Positions 23,990-35,989 of a stretch of 64,000 nucleotides of DNA are shown one piece after another. Under the pieces are notes generated by a model, which saw only the letters and a program-made list of their open reading frames with translations, ran no database searches and was not told the origin of the DNA. How positions within the stretch are numbered: position 1 is the first letter of the stretch; every line of letters begins with the position of its first letter. Source of the stretch: Tetrastigma voinierianum (Eukaryota > Streptophyta > Magnoliopsida > Vitales > Vitaceae); contig JAEQBH010002845.1 of the NCBI GenBank assembly GCA_016808115.1, positions 1,054,001 to 1,118,000 on the forward strand. Direction: 5' to 3'. A program made the position numbers and the translations under genes.

Positions 23990-25240
23990 TAAGCTCTTTC
24001 CTTTTTCACTAGATAAAGCAAGAAATTGGTTCCATAATCTAACGTCGAGATCAATAGATACTTGGGGAGCTTTAGTAGAGGTATTCTTGACGAAATTTTT
24101 TCCACCTTAATTGACTTCTTAGTTCAGAGCGGCAATCACACAATTTCGACAAGTAGACGAAGAGACACTTTATGATGCATGGGATAGGTTTAAAGAACTG
24201 TTAAGGAAATGTCCACATCAGCAAGTGCAAATATTCTATAATGGTCTTAACTATTCGACCAGGGCACTAGTGGACGTAGCGTGTGAAAGCTAAATCACCA
24301 TGAAAACTGTAAGAGAAGCCAACTTGATGTTCAAAGAATTGGCTAAGAGAAGTGATGGAAGAAAACAAGGGGGAATGCATGAGGTAGATAGAATTTCGTC
24401 TTTGGAGGCGAAGTTTGAAGCCTTGATGACGAGATTAAATCAACAAGCTCCAAAAGAGCTGACTATTAGGGAGATCACATATATGCAAGCACAAGGTGCT
24501 CTTATGGCTAATCCTTCACTTCAAATTGAGGATGCAAACTATGTGAATAATATAAGTTACACCTTCGACCAATGAATGACTTACCATCCATTATCATCCA
24601 GGGGTTAAGGAATCATGAAATTCTCTTACAACAATCAAGCCATAGTTCCCCATGAGCCTCGTCAATTCATATTTTCATGGCACCCCCCGAGCTTTAGAAT
24701 CGGGCTTGAGGCTCGATTTTTCAAGGAAATCTGGCGGTCGGTCGATGGGCTCTTGCTGGCGATAAATGACATGAAAGTCTGCAGAGCACTAGAATCACCC
24801 AGTTGGAAAATGGTTAAGTTGTGATGGGAAATGTAATGAAGAGCATGGAAGGTATTCAATCAACCATGGGGACATGCATGAAAAATAGGGAGCACAACCA
24901 AACAAATATTGGCACATTCATGAAGAATATGGAGACAAATCAGGTCGAGTTGGAAGCATCTTTGAAAAATCTAGAAACTCAGATGGGACAATTGGCTCAA
25001 TCTTTGAGAGAGAATCCGCCAAAATCCTTTTTGAGTGATACAGAGAAAAACCTGAAGCAATGCATGGTTATCACATTAAGAAGTGGAAAAGAACTTGAAG
25101 AGCAGAAGAAGAATTTGAATGAAGAAGAGCAACCTAAAAAGAGAAATGTTGAGGCTGAAAAAAGAGAAGGGGGAAGATGAAATTGAAGAAAAGATAGAAG
25201 CTGAGAAGAACAAAGCGGGAGTTGAGTTGAAAAACAAGGG
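23990..25240 (+). pseudogene. E1 gag remnant
   Basis: Gag blocks occur in shifting frames. A LFPF..DKARNWFHNL block lies near 23994-24035 and a WGALVEVFLTKFFPP block near 24064-24107. A YDAWDRFKELLRKCPH block is near 24170-24220, and IFYNGLNYSTRALVDVAC near 24232-24288. From 24300 the longest open stretch (91 codons) holds TVREANLMFKELAKRSDG and MQAQGALMANPSLQIEDANY. Later, ITLRSGKELEEQKK (near 25070) is the usual gag-to-protease linker of Athila/Tat. Gag forms the particle that packages element RNA. Stops within the blocks show it is dead. Confidence 0.88.
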
Positions 25241-25985
25241 AAATGAGCAAAAATATAATGAGTTGTCCCGGGAAGAATGACTTTCCCAATAACCCTCCCT
25301 TCTACACTCAAAAAACCAAGTTGGATGCTCAGTTTGCTCAATTTCTGAACATGTTTAAGAAACTTGAGATCAATATTCCATTTGCTGATGCGTTGAATCA
25401 AATGCTTAACTATGTAAAATTCATGAAGGAGATAATGAGCAACAAGAAAAGGTTAGAGGCATATGGGACAGTAAATTTGATTGAAAATTGCAGTGCAATC
25501 ATTCAGTAGAAGCTCCCAGAGAAACTCAAAGATCCAGGTAATTTTACTATTCCTTGCATCATTGGGAAGCACACATCCAGCAAGGCACTATGTGATCTTA
25601 GGGCAAACATAAATCTCATGCCATTTTCAATGAATAAAAAGTTGAATTTGGAGGAAAATACACCTACAACTTTATCACTTCTCAAATGGCTGATAGATCT
25701 TTGACCTTTCCGAAGGGCATTATCGAAGATGTTTTAGTGAAGGTTGATAAATTCATCTTTCCTATGGATTTTGTGGTTTTAGATATGGAGGAAGATAGAT
25801 TGGCATTGATGATCTTGGGAAGACCGTTTCTCGCCTTTGGGCAACCACTCATCAATGTGAAGAATGGGGAATTAACACTGAGAGTAGGTGAAGACCAAGT
25901 GAAGTTCAATATGTATGAAAACATGGAATTCCTAAGTGCTGAAAATGCAAGTTGCATGAGCATTGACGCCTTGATTCCTTCATAA
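25241..25985 (+). pseudogene. E1 aspartic protease remnant
   Basis: The FLNMFKKLEINIPFADALNQM block near 25340-25400 precedes the protease in Athila/Tat. CDLRANINLMPFSM near 25588-25635 corresponds to the catalytic CDLGAS.NLMP block, with the active-site pattern altered and no separate DTG visible. The open stretch 25686-25985 (99 codons) holds the C-terminal LILGRPFLAFGQPLINVKNG block. The protease would cut the gag-pol polyprotein; here it is interrupted by a stop at 25508. Confidence 0.82.
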
Positions 25986-26639
25986 GATGACGTGTTATAT
26001 GATTTTGGAAAAAGCGAGTCCGCGAGCAATGCTTGACAAAATCAAAACACCCGCAGTTTGCCATAGGTAGGGGAGAATCTATCATCTCTTATGTAGCCGT
26101 CGAAGCAAATACTTGCATTTCAAGAAAATGAAGAAGAATCAATTTTAGAAGAAGATAGAAGGACTCCGGATGGATTAGTGATGAAGGAATTACTGAAGGG
26201 CCTCAAATATGCATTTTTGGGATGCAAAGATACAAAGCTAGTAATTATATCTTCAAAGCTAAAACCTTGATAATCACGAGGAGATTAAAGCTGTTAGGTG
26301 TGCTTGAAGAATTCGAATTTAGTAGTCCGTAGAAGACATCAAAAGGGAGATAGGTTCTTCCATATGCATGAACAAAATTTTGATGGAAGAAGATCATGCT
26401 CCATCCAATGAGCATAAAAGGCGGTTAAACCCCGCAATGAAGTAAGTCGTGAAAAAGGAAGTTCTAAAATGGCTTCAGACTAGGTTCATATATCTTGTAC
26501 AGTATGCAGGTGTGAGGAATCCGTTTAGTGTGTCTTAGAAAAGATGAGGGATAATTTGTAGTTCGAGGAATAAAAAAATGAGCTTCTATTCACTCATTAT
26601 AGTTCTGAGGATGGAGGTAATAAATTGACTATAGGAGCT

Positions 26640-27250
26640 GAAGCAAGGCAATTAGGAAGGATCGTGTCAGCTAAGCTTTCTTGGATTATATGCTATCTTA
26701 GACTTGAGGACACTCACTACTACTTCCCTAGATGGCTGTCGAGGATACAGCAGTTATGGTGAGCCTTGAAGACCAAGAGAAGACAACCTTCACATGTCCA
26801 AATGGGACATTCGCCTTTAAAAGAATGCCGTTTGGGCTTTGCAATGCTCCAACCACCTTTTAAAGATGCATGACCACCATTTTTTCAATTCTGATAGAAA
26901 ACATCATGGAAGTCTTCATGGATGATTTTTCAATGTATGGGTGCTCATTTGATAACTGCTTGACCAATCTTGAAGTGGTTCTACACAGATGCAAAGAGAA
27001 AAATCTGGTTTGGAACTAGGAGAAAACTAGGAGAAATGCCACTTCATGGTGCAAGAGGGTATTGTGCTTGGACACCTCATCTCTTCCAAAGGGTTAGAAG
27101 TGGATAAAGCAAAGATAACAACAATCAGCCTTACCGCCACTCTAGGTGCGGGTGTTCGTAGTTTCTTGGGACATGCAAGTTTTTATCGAAGATTCATCAA
27201 AGATTTCTCAAAAATCTCAAAACCACTATGTAAATTGTTGGAAAAAATGT
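26640..27250 (+). pseudogene. E1 reverse transcriptase remnant
   Basis: TFTCPNGTFAFKRMPFGLCN lies at about 26790-26850 and the catalytic FMDD at 26915-26926, followed by NCLTNLEVVLHRC. The conserved VQEGIVLGHLISSKGLEVDKAKI and FLGHASFYRRFIKDFSKISK blocks lie at 27046-27230. The upstream N-terminal RT (26090-26640) is badly decayed. FMDD is the usual form of the polymerase box in Athila/Tat. Internal stops (for example 26861 and 27017) make it non-functional. Confidence 0.9.
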
Positions 27251-27770
27251 GATATTTAGCTTTGATGAAGTCTGCATGACAACATTTGAGGAGATAAAGA
27301 ACAAATTGATCAAAGCACCCATTGTCGTTGCACCAAATTAGGGTGAACCTTTTGAGATAATGTGCGATGCCAGTGATTATGTAGTTGGGGCTGTTTTGGG
27401 ACAAAGGCGAGAGAACATCTTTAGGCCCATATATCATGTGAGTAAAACGCTGAACGAAGCTCAAGAGAATTATACGACTATAGAGAAAGAGATGCTAGCA
27501 GTGGTGTATTCTTGTGATAAGTTCAGATCGTACATACTTGGCTCCAAGGTGACTCTCTACACGGACCATGTGGCAATTTGATATCTTATGATGAGAAATG
27601 ATGCTAAACCGAGATTAATTCGCTAGGTTTTATTGCTTCAAGAATTTGATATGGAAATTAAAGACAAGAGAGGTAGTGAAAATGTGGTAGCAGACCACCT
27701 ATCTTGTTTGGAATCCGATAAGGGGATTGAAGACCACATAGAGATTGAGGAATCTTTCTCGGATGAACAA
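27251..27770 (+). pseudogene. E1 RNase H remnant
   Basis: IMCDASDYVVGAVLGQR at 27357-27407 carries the first catalytic Asp. TTIEKEMLAVVYSCDKFRSY at about 27477-27535 carries the Glu, and LYTDHVAI near 27560-27580 the next Asp. The block ending FDMEIKDKRGSENVVADHLS follows. This domain degrades the RNA strand during reverse transcription. A stop at 27582 splits it. Confidence 0.88.
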
Positions 27771-28446
27771 TCCAATGGGCAAGTAGAAATTTCAAATAAG
27801 GAAATCAAAGCAATATTGGAAAAAACGGTGAGTTCGTCTAGGAAGGATTGGTTGAAGAAGTTGGACGGTGCTCTATGGGCATATAGGATCGCCTTCAAAA
27901 CTCCAATTAGCATGTCCCCCTTTCGCTTAATCTTTGGGCTTAGTGCCATTTATAATTAGAGTTAGAACAACGTGCAATGTAAGGCGATAAAGGAACCTCA
28001 ATTTCAATCTCGAAAGTGGCGAAAAAGACTCCCTTCAAATGAATAGACTTGAGGAAATGCACAATGACTCATATGAGAATGCAAGATCTGAGGAAAACGA
28101 AAAGATGGCATAACGACACTTGCTAAGGAAAGAGTTCAAGGTGGGTGACAAAGTCGATTTTCAGCTCCGGGCTAAAAATTGTTCTCGGGCAAGTTGAGAT
28201 CAAGATGAGTACGAGCTATCATAGTCACATCGGTAACCCCACTTATGAGTACGATAGGGGTGCGACAGAAAATGAATGAGAGTTCAAAGTCAATGGCTAG
28301 AGGTTGAAGCATTATTTGGGTGAGCAACTTGCTAAAGAAATAGTAAACTACATTGCTGTATAATCTTTGTTTCTTCAAGCAACCAACAGTGAGACACAAC
28401 TTCATCGAGCTATCGACACTAAATATAGTGCTTCTTGGGAGGCAAC
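27771..28446 (+). pseudogene. E1 integrase remnant with its catalytic core deleted
   Basis: After RNase H the same frame passes directly into SNGQVEISNKEIKAILEKTV and ALWAYRIAFKTPI, the last part of an Athila/Tat integrase core. The HHCC zinc finger and the two catalytic Asp blocks are missing. Downstream, NRLEEMHNDSYENARS-like and GPF.V..KLRSRW-like fragments lie at 28045-28210. The segment ends in CTTCTTGGGAGGCAAC, a sequence typical of the end of pol in this clade. E3 is inserted immediately after it. Confidence 0.8.
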
Positions 28447-30228
28447 TGATGAGTCTTAAACTCATATATTTTTAATCCATTTTCTAGCATGTTTTTAACA
28501 ATTTTAGATTTATTTTTATGCCAAATTATGGAATATTCACCAACTTTATGTTTTGCAGGTGTAAATTGAAAAAAGAGAAAAGCAATGGAAAAGAAGCAAA
28601 AGGTGGAAGAAATAATGATCTTTATCGCAACACACCAATTTTAAGTATGTAAAACCACAAATTCAAAGCGGTAGGTATGTCATTGCCCGGCAACTAAATG
28701 TCGTAACAAAGCTCAGACATAACTCAATGGCTGAAAGAGAAGTTTTGTCGTGACAAAGAGTTTTTCTGTCATGACATTATTAAAGAATATTGTGAAGAAA
28801 ACTGTCGCTACAATCCTTGACTCTTTTGCGACCAATGATTATGAGGCAATGAAAGAAGATTTGTAATGGCGGCAATATAATTTATGTTGCAACATAAAAA
28901 GAAATTTGAAGACTAACAGGATGAACTGTTTAGATAAAGATAATCTTGTTCTTTATAGAAATTGTAGATTACAACCTGAGTCAAGGCGGGAATGATGTTT
29001 TTATGTTGTAATGAGAGTTTTTAGCATCCCGACCCATTTCCGAGGAAGAATTGGTATCCGCAAGCGAAGAAAATCCACAGTAAGACATAACATTCGAATT
29101 CACAGCCAAAAGCGATAAATCTTTGTCAGAATAAAGATTATTTATGTCATGACAACCAAAACATGAAGGAGGTGAATTCCTTGTCGCGATAAGAAGCTGA
29201 AGAGCGAGACAAGAAAGATGGCGACAAAGAAATTCTTGTTGTGACATGATCAAGAGTTGAAAGCAAAACCTGTGTCGTGACAATGAAGTTTTCTATCGTG
29301 ACAATAAAAGCTAAGGAATGATAAAATTTTGTCGCGACAGAGAAAAATTAGGTCACGAAAGAAATTGAAGAAGAACTAAGCATAGCTAAGGAAATTGTGT
29401 CGCAACAAATAATTTTATGTCGCGACTACCGACTGGTATTTAGAGGAATTAGGAAAGAATAATTGCATCGCGACTAAGGGGTTTCTGTCGTGAAGTATAA
29501 GGACTGAAGGGAAATCCTGTCTGACCGAGTAAACTTTATCGCGACGGAGTTAATGACTGAAAGGTAAATGTTTATCGCGGCGAAGAAAATTGTCAATAAG
29601 TGACAATAGACTCTGGAAAGGACAAGACGTGAAAGTTGGTTGCAAGCAGTTAGATTAATCGCGACACAAGGCAATTCTAATATCCTTGAACAAGGCTAAC
29701 TGAATAAAATCTATGTCGTGACATTATCAAAGTATGTCGTAACACAATTCAAGAGCAAGCCTAGAGAATAGGTTACTGACGAGAAAATAAGCTCTGACCG
29801 GTAGTGACCAAATCTTGAAGTTACGTCATGGCCAGACTTTCTATGTTGCGACAAAGAGACCAATTTGGGCCAAAATTTTGGGGATCCACAATGCAGTTAA
29901 TGAAGTTAAGCCCAACATTAAGGCTTGTAAATAGGCGGCTTTAGGGTAATGTGCGCGACCGGCAACTTTCGGGACGTTTGGGTGGTTGAAGGCTCTTATA
30001 TATATATTTATTTTATTTTATTTTATTTTCCATTTTAGTAGATTTAGTTTTAGTGTAGCTTTATTTTGTTAGTTTTCAGTTAATTTTATGGACTTGGGTA
30101 TTGCTGTTGAAGTGCGGCTTAGTGGGTGTTTCTTTATAGTAATTTGATTTAAATGGATGATAGAAAGTTTTCGGAGTTCATTTATTTAAGTTCGTTTATG
30201 ATTTCAGTAAATTTTCCTGATCAGTTAG
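28447..30228 (+). repeat. E3 5' LTR, first part
   Basis: Aligns with 51202 to about 52940. It holds a long array of GTCGCGAC-type palindromes (about 28620-29860), a TATA-like TGTAAATAGG at 29926-29935 and the common block TTTTAGTAGATTTAGTTTTAGT. It is interrupted at 30228 by E4. Confidence 0.85.
28620..29860. promoter_or_regulatory. E3 LTR palindrome array (TGTCGCGACA and decay products)
   Basis: The intact TGTCGCGACA lies at 29330-29339. Dozens of relatives (GTCGTGAC, GTCGCAAC, GTTGCGAC, GTCATGAC) are spread across the segment in both orientations. Nearly all differ from the core by C-to-T or G-to-A, as expected from loss of methylated CpG. The array lies upstream of the TATA-like box. The same array is at 51370-52600 in the other LTR. 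Confidence 0.7.
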
Positions 30229-30504
30229 TGATTACTACCAAAATAGTGCTATTTTACACCCTTATTAACATAGGTTTTGAGCACTTTTTGCGTAGTAATC
30301 AGCCTAATTAACCCAGTTGGCATGTTAAGGACCTTGCAATGCTACTAATAAAATGTTATGGCAAGTTTTTTTGTTTTTACAGGCTATTTATACCATAGTT
30401 AGGGATTCAACTCAAGCATGAAGAAATCAATTGGAATCGGAGCGAGGAAAAAGTGGGAGCCGAGGCATAACGAGGAGAGATCTGTTAGCCCTTAGCGGTC
30501 CATG

Positions 30505-30590
30505 AGGGTTGCGAGATTTTGCAATTCGCGACCCACTGTGAAATTTCACGAGTACATGAATTTCCATGACTGTGAAATTACCTGCCCTAG
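30505..30590. promoter_or_regulatory. E4 LTR palindromes
   Basis: GTGAAATTTCAC at 30538-30549 is a perfect 12-base palindrome, and a TGTGAAATTA half-copy follows. Just upstream, GGGTTGCGA and TCGCGACCC form an almost perfect pair. The group lies about 150 bases before the TATA box, as in the other Athila-type LTRs here. Confidence 0.6.
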
Positions 30591-30728
30591 CAGTTTCTAC
30601 TTGTTGTTGAATGTTCTTGCAACTTTTGACTTTTTGACTTTTTTGTCACTTTTTGGATTTCTTCCCAACTTGTCCCCTTGTAATAGTTATTGTTTTGGTT
30701 ATTTTGGTAATTTGTAATGGGGTTTGGC

Positions 30729-30736
30729 TATAAAAG
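30729..30736 (+). promoter_or_regulatory. TATA box of the E4 LTR
   Basis: TATAAAAG in the context GGCTATAAAAGCCCC, about 500 bases into the LTR. Confidence 0.75.
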
Positions 30737-31578
30737 CCCCTAGATAAGGCATTGTAAAAAAAGTCTTTCATTTTATTGAAGTTTTGGAGGGAAGCTTGTA
30801 GCAGTTCCCGCTTTTTCTCATTTTCTTTCACTTTCTCTCATTTTCTTACTAGTCAACCACCCTCTGAGGATGACAACTCAGAGGATGAGCGGCTAAAACC
30901 CCTTCATCCTTGAAGTGGAAGGCCATTAGTGAGGATCTAAAGATGAGTTGAGGGGTTTCATGGTTTCGTGCGGTATTCATTGTTATTCTTACATTCCCTT
31001 TCTAACTTTAGGTTTGATCCTTTGATGCGCCTTGAATGGATTTAGTAAAAACACAGGGCTCATTGGATGCTTAATGTTAGATCAATGATGTTCATTGGTT
31101 ATGTATGAGCCGTGGAGGTGAGTCGAGGGAGACTTGTTTTGTACATGCAGGACCATTAGTAACTCGGTGAATACCATTTTCCAAAGGATAGTTATTTTGG
31201 GTCGACTTTTATAGCTAAATGAAGAGCTAGGTTTGGGAGATGACTATAGGTCATCCTCCCCAATAACGAGGAAAAGAACTGAGAAACCCTCATTTGCCTA
31301 GGAACCTAAGCTAGTGACCTAACATGAAATTCTCTTTTACATTTTAACTTATTTTATTTTCAGGTTTTTCAACCATTACACAACCCACTAGTTTTATCAA
31401 ATCCCGACATCGAAATCACGTGTAAAACCTCGGTATTAGTCATTTCTATAAAGAAAGAAACCCATCCTGCATGGGCGATCCTAGAAACCTTTATCTTTGC
31501 CCAGTAACAGTAAACCCAGTAGGAGGTATTAGGTATAAATTTTGTTGATTAAAGATACCCCACGACATACGAATCAAA

Positions 31579-31596
31579 TGGCGCAGTTGCTGGGGA
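31579..31596 (+). other. E4 primer-binding site
   Basis: TGGCGCAGTTGCTGGGGA lies two bases after the LTR end and is followed by TGGTGCC. It is the best preserved Athila-type PBS in the window. Confidence 0.88.
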
Positions 31597-31799
31597 TGGT
31601 GCCTAAGTGCAAATGACAACATACTGAACACTTGTGATCCTCATCACAAGTTCTGGTGAATTTTCTCTTATCATTCTTTTTAGTATTTTACTGATAGTTT
31701 GCTTAGTTTCACTTCACTGTTTTTTTTTAGCTAACTTTAACCCTTTTTGGTAGAATTGTTTTTCTTTATTTTGTTTGGTGTTTGCCTTGTTCTTGTTGC

Positions 31800-32751
31800 A
31801 GGAATGCATGTTCTAGTGGGTTAGAAACTCAAAAGGCAGGCTAGTCAAAATCAATTTCCCACATGAACCAAATTCTGGACTGAACTTGAATTTTGATCCA
31901 ATGGAACCTTCGCATGAAGAGTAGCAGAGTTAGTAGGAAGTGGAGAGGAACCTCAATGCATTTAGGTCCATGAGGGACCACATACACCCTCCATGGGTGA
32001 GTGCACCCTCTTGCACTGTGCCTCCAACTAATGCACCATATGGTAGTACCTGACCTAGTTGGAGGAACACGAATTTCTCATGAAACGAGACCTTCCACGG
32101 TGTGCACCTCTTGCTCCTGCATTATGCTTGACTCCTCAGCGTCTAGCCACCACGATTAACTTCTTGATTGAAGCGAAGCAATGTCTTGAACTTAAGCAAA
32201 TTGTTCAGGTAATTTTATGAAGGCAACGGTGATATCGAAAATCAAAGAATTGATATTATAGGTTCTACGAACGAAAGATTAGATGGGCTTGAAATGACCT
32301 TGAGTCGGACAATTGACAACTGCGTACTCCATTTCAAGGCTCACGATCGACATGTTCATCCAGAGGTAGAAATTCGGAGGAATAATGCACGATTGAATTA
32401 CCCGCGTGGAGGAGCATTGTAACGATGAATTCTGAAGGGTTGAAAGAGACTTTTGTAGAATTTTCTTAAGGGTTAACCAAATCCTCAAACATTTGTGCTG
32501 CTTTTTGTCCATCGAGAAAGAATGAAGCAATCTCCCCATTGATGATTGAGGAAGGCAGTGGAAAGGAAGTAGTGGAAGAGCCCCAAAATCTTATTCTTAA
32601 ACCATTTCTCATAAAATTGAATCCCAGTGCCACTGCCCAAGCCAGCAATAGCCCACTGCCAGAAGCACCCTCTCCTGACCTAGTGCACATCCTGCCTACA
32701 CCTGTAGCACATTCTACACCTGAAGCACCTACTGCTAAAGCTGAGGCCATC
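31800..32751 (+). pseudogene. E4 gag and downstream coding remnant (5' portion)
   Basis: Near 31960-32035 the sequence reads FRSMRDHIHPPWVSAPSCTV, resembling the start of Athila-type gag (M.DY..P..SAPSC.VPP). Decayed sequence follows, then a clean open stretch (32539-32751) rich in Pro/Ser/Ala with EEPQNLILKPFLIKLNPSA. E2 interrupts this frame after a GCC ATC codon pair. The same frame resumes at 42985. There are stops in the gag part, so it is dead. Confidence 0.7.
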
Positions 32752-33975
32752 TGATCGGAGTGAATTATGCATGCGTTTCAGTAAAATTTCTATGTGTTTA
32801 TATAACTCAATTGCATGATTTTCATTCATATTCACTAATATTGCGCTAATCCTCCTTATTATAATGTTTTACAGGACATGGCGATATAAGAATAAAAAAG
32901 GAAGCTAAATAATAGAAGAAAAGACTGAGACGAGAGAATGGTAGAGCGGGCGAGACCTTGGAGTGCGTGGTGGCAAGCCTCCCTTGACATCAGGCGTAGC
33001 TCTTCGCCGACGAGTGCCAGGTCCTGGCTGGAGTGAACGGCTGAGGGAGGGTTCGGTAGTCTCGGAGTGCAGCCGCGGCGTATCAAGGTTTTCTTTTAGA
33101 ATCAGGAGCATTAAAAACTTTGGAATTCTCGGCCAATGATGGGCCCGCATCCTGAGATATAAAAGAGAAGGATTTTAGAGGCAAGAGGGGATTAGGGCGG
33201 GTGAAGAGAAGACAGGCCGACAGAGGAGGTGGGGACGGTCCAGAGATTACGAAGGCAACTATACAATATTTCTTTTCCTGATTCGTTTAATGCTAAAAAT
33301 ATTTCAATCTGTAATGAAAATCACTATGAACTAACTTTTCTTACTAGGGTTTTGTCAACCCTAACCACACTATTATGGATTAATGTATTAGTTGTGGTTT
33401 ATTTAATGATAGTATGGTCGTATGATTGCTTCCTCAAGATTTAATCACATATTGTGTGTGTGAATTTTAGCATGCTATTGCTAAAATTAAAATCGAGAAG
33501 ATGACTCATAGGGACATGGGTAAGCGACACTTGAGGTCGATCAGGGAATGAGATATCCCACATTCCAAGTGTAGCACTAGGGTTTGCATTTATGCATCCG
33601 AGTCAGAGATTGACGGAGATGCAATACCACACTGATGGCGAGATAGGCGGATATATCTCGAAGGAGAATCTCTTGTAAGGCATGATCGACCCGCTAACAT
33701 AAATCATATGATATTAAATAAATACGCTATGCAAGTTAAAATCCATCGAGTGTGGTAGGTGATAACAAAACCCTGGTTCCCTTCTCATCATTACTTTAGA
33801 TCAAAATTTTAATATTAGGCTTGTAAATTGAATTTATAATTCACTATAGATTGGATCCAAATATTTCTAAGATTAAGCCAAGCGTTATTGACCTTACTCT
33901 TCATAGGAATGACACTTGTGAGTCACAAATCTTATGTAATTTCGGCAGCGTATAATTGTATATTGTGGAGCATTT
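32752..33975 (+). repeat. E2 5' LTR
   Basis: Starts TGATCGGAGTGAATTATGCATG and aligns with the 3' LTR from 41670. CCAAT at 33133-33137 and TATAAAAG at 33158-33165 are shared by both copies. The last 35 bases or so of the 3' LTR (ending TCCCGTCA) have no clear match here, so the 3' boundary is approximate. No convincing PBS was found. Confidence 0.85.
33133..33165 (+). promoter_or_regulatory. E2 LTR core promoter: CCAAT and TATA boxes
   Basis: CCAAT at 33133-33137 and TATAAAAG at 33158-33165. The 3' LTR has CCAAT at 42070-42074 and a TATATAAA-type box at 42093-42100 with the same spacing. Confidence 0.7.
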
Positions 33976-34479
33976 GTGAGTTACTCCTTTAGGCTCAAAG
34001 TTGTTAGAAACTGAGATGGGTGGTCGATCGTATATTGGTGAACAAGTATGAGTGTGAGGCGAACTCCTTAAAGTAGCATATAGGGATGGCGTGGGCTGTC
34101 TGAAACGATACGGGTGGCTTGATTTCTATGATTATGTCCATTCTGATCCACTTGTGGTTCATTCCTTTCTTGGAACTGCCCTTCATCTTATTGAGTCTGC
34201 ATGATTTTAAATTGGGTTGCATGTGCTTCTTTGCGTAATCGATGTAATGTCAATTCTAGTTCAGGATTGAATGGAAGTAATTCCTTGCGATCTTGTCTTT
34301 GCATGCACACTAATTGCTTTCCTGAAATCACAAGTATAAAGTCGAGACCAAGTCACAACACAAATAAAATAAGGCAAAATAACTAAAAGCGGGGCGATAT
34401 GGAGTCATACCTACGGAATGGGTACAGTCGAATCAGTCGAGTGAGGTTGGGAGATGCTTAGAATAATCGAGCAATCGGA
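33976..34479. other. E2 leader region
   Basis: Non-coding stretch between the 5' LTR and gag. The short frames on both strands have no recognisable content. Confidence 0.5.
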
Positions 34480-35170
34480 ACTATAGCTGGAAGACGACGG
34501 AATAATATGCCATCACTTCGAGCAAGCAAACCACCACCAGAGAAGAAAGTGATATGGAAGAAATCTTAGCTCATATGATGGCTTCCCACAACACATTTAT
34601 GAATGAGATGAAGGTCACATTCCAAAACCAAGCTCAGCAGCTACAAAAGCAATTCACGACCCTCTGGGGAATGAAGGGCTGACTCGAGAAACCTAGAAGT
34701 GCAAATAGGCCAAATGGCCACATTGTTGACTGAGAGACAGCACATATCATTACATAGTAACTACGAGTGGGCAAAGATGAAGAGTATTGAACATGTAAGT
34801 ATCACATTGAGAAGTGAGTAGAGAGTGTAATCACCAGGACGACATTTTTGTGATAGGAGAGGTAGAGCGAGGAAGTAATCAATTAGTCCCGAATGACAAG
34901 ATAGAAAGGGAACAACCCTAAGAGAAAAAGTTTGAGGAAGAAGGAACTAAGGATAAAGGTAGACCAAACACGACTGAACCCATTGCACAAATTCCATACC
35001 CTCAACGCCTGAAAAGAATAAACTAGATAAGCAATTCACAAAGTTTATGGAAGTGTTGCACATCAACATTCCATTTGCTGATGCTTTAGAACGGATGCCT
35101 AGTTATGTAATTCATGAAGGATATCTCTTGTCAAAAGAAAGAAGGCGCCGAATTTAAGTAGTCAAATTTC
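34480..35170 (+). pseudogene. E2 gag remnant
   Basis: Only the C-terminal part is readable: a LEVQIGQMATLLTERQH-like block near 34698-34750 and an SITLRSE block near 34800. The INIPFADALERMPSYVI-like block that precedes the protease lies near 35062-35115. The N-terminal half of gag seems to be missing. Confidence 0.72.
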
Positions 35171-35199
35171 ATCGAGGAATGTAGTGCCGTCACTTGAAA

Positions 35200-35620
35200 C
35201 TACCACGCGAGTTGAAAGACCTGAGAGGTATTTTACTATTCCTTATTATATCCAGGAACTCCATCTTTGAGATCCTTGTGTGATCTGGGAGCTAGTATTA
35301 ACCTCATGCCTTTATCCATATTCGGCCTTTGGGATTAGGTGAAGCTAAGCTCATTATAGTCACCTCGATTAAACGAGGCAGTCATTAAGAAGAATCGGGG
35401 GATGGGCGTGATAGAAGGCGTTAAGTGAAGGTAGATAAGTTTATCTTCTGTGATTCATCGATACGGACATGGTAGAAGATAAAGAAATACCCATAATATT
35501 GGGTAGACCATTTCTCACAACTGGTAGGGTAATGATTGATGTGCAGAGGGGAGAGTTGAAATTGAGAATGCAGGATGATAAGGTCAAGTTCAATATGTTT
35601 GAAATTTTGTGAGACACCAG
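35200..35620 (+). pseudogene. E2 aspartic protease remnant
   Basis: SLCDLGASINLMPLSIF near 35274-35325 is the catalytic-site block. EIPIILGRPFLTTGRVMIDV near 35488-35545 is the C-terminal block. The two are in different frames with stops between. Confidence 0.85.
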
Positions 35621-35989
35621 AGCGGAAGAGTGATACATGCTTCATGATAAAGGCAGTAGAACCATAATTTATACAGCCAAAGTAGTCTCGCTGACCTTTT
35701 GGAACTAGCTTAGGTGAGTGAATCGAGAGGAAGATGCGGGAGAAGAGGTCGAAGGTATGTGAAATGGATGGACTCTTTCGGCCTAATAGGAAGAAATCTT
35801 CACGAACCCCTAGGAAAAAATACTCAAATGTCGGTGCCATCCTTGAACAGACCACGAGATGGAGCAAAGCCAACTACCTAGCCATTTGAGGTATGCTTAT
35901 CTTGGGACGCCTCCGCCCCTTACTAGTGATTATTTGACATCCTTAGTAGTACTTGAAGAAGATAAGGTATTGAGAGTACTTTCAGAGAG

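Larger units (their letters stand above)
30229..31576 (+). repeat. E4 5' LTR
   Basis: About 1.35 kb. The start is set by TSD-like gttag (30224-30228) and TG; the end by CA at 31575-31576 just before the PBS. It contains palindromes near 30510-30580 and a TATA box at 30729. Confidence 0.8.

Noticed and set aside
24997..25401. Minus-strand open frame of 134 codons
   Set aside because: Shadow of the E1 gag/protease region. The Phe/Ser-rich product reflects the Lys/Glu-rich plus strand.
35421..35873. Minus-strand open frame of 150 codons, among the longest in the window
   Set aside because: It overlaps the E2 protease block LGRPFL on the plus strand, which explains the sequence. No independent support.
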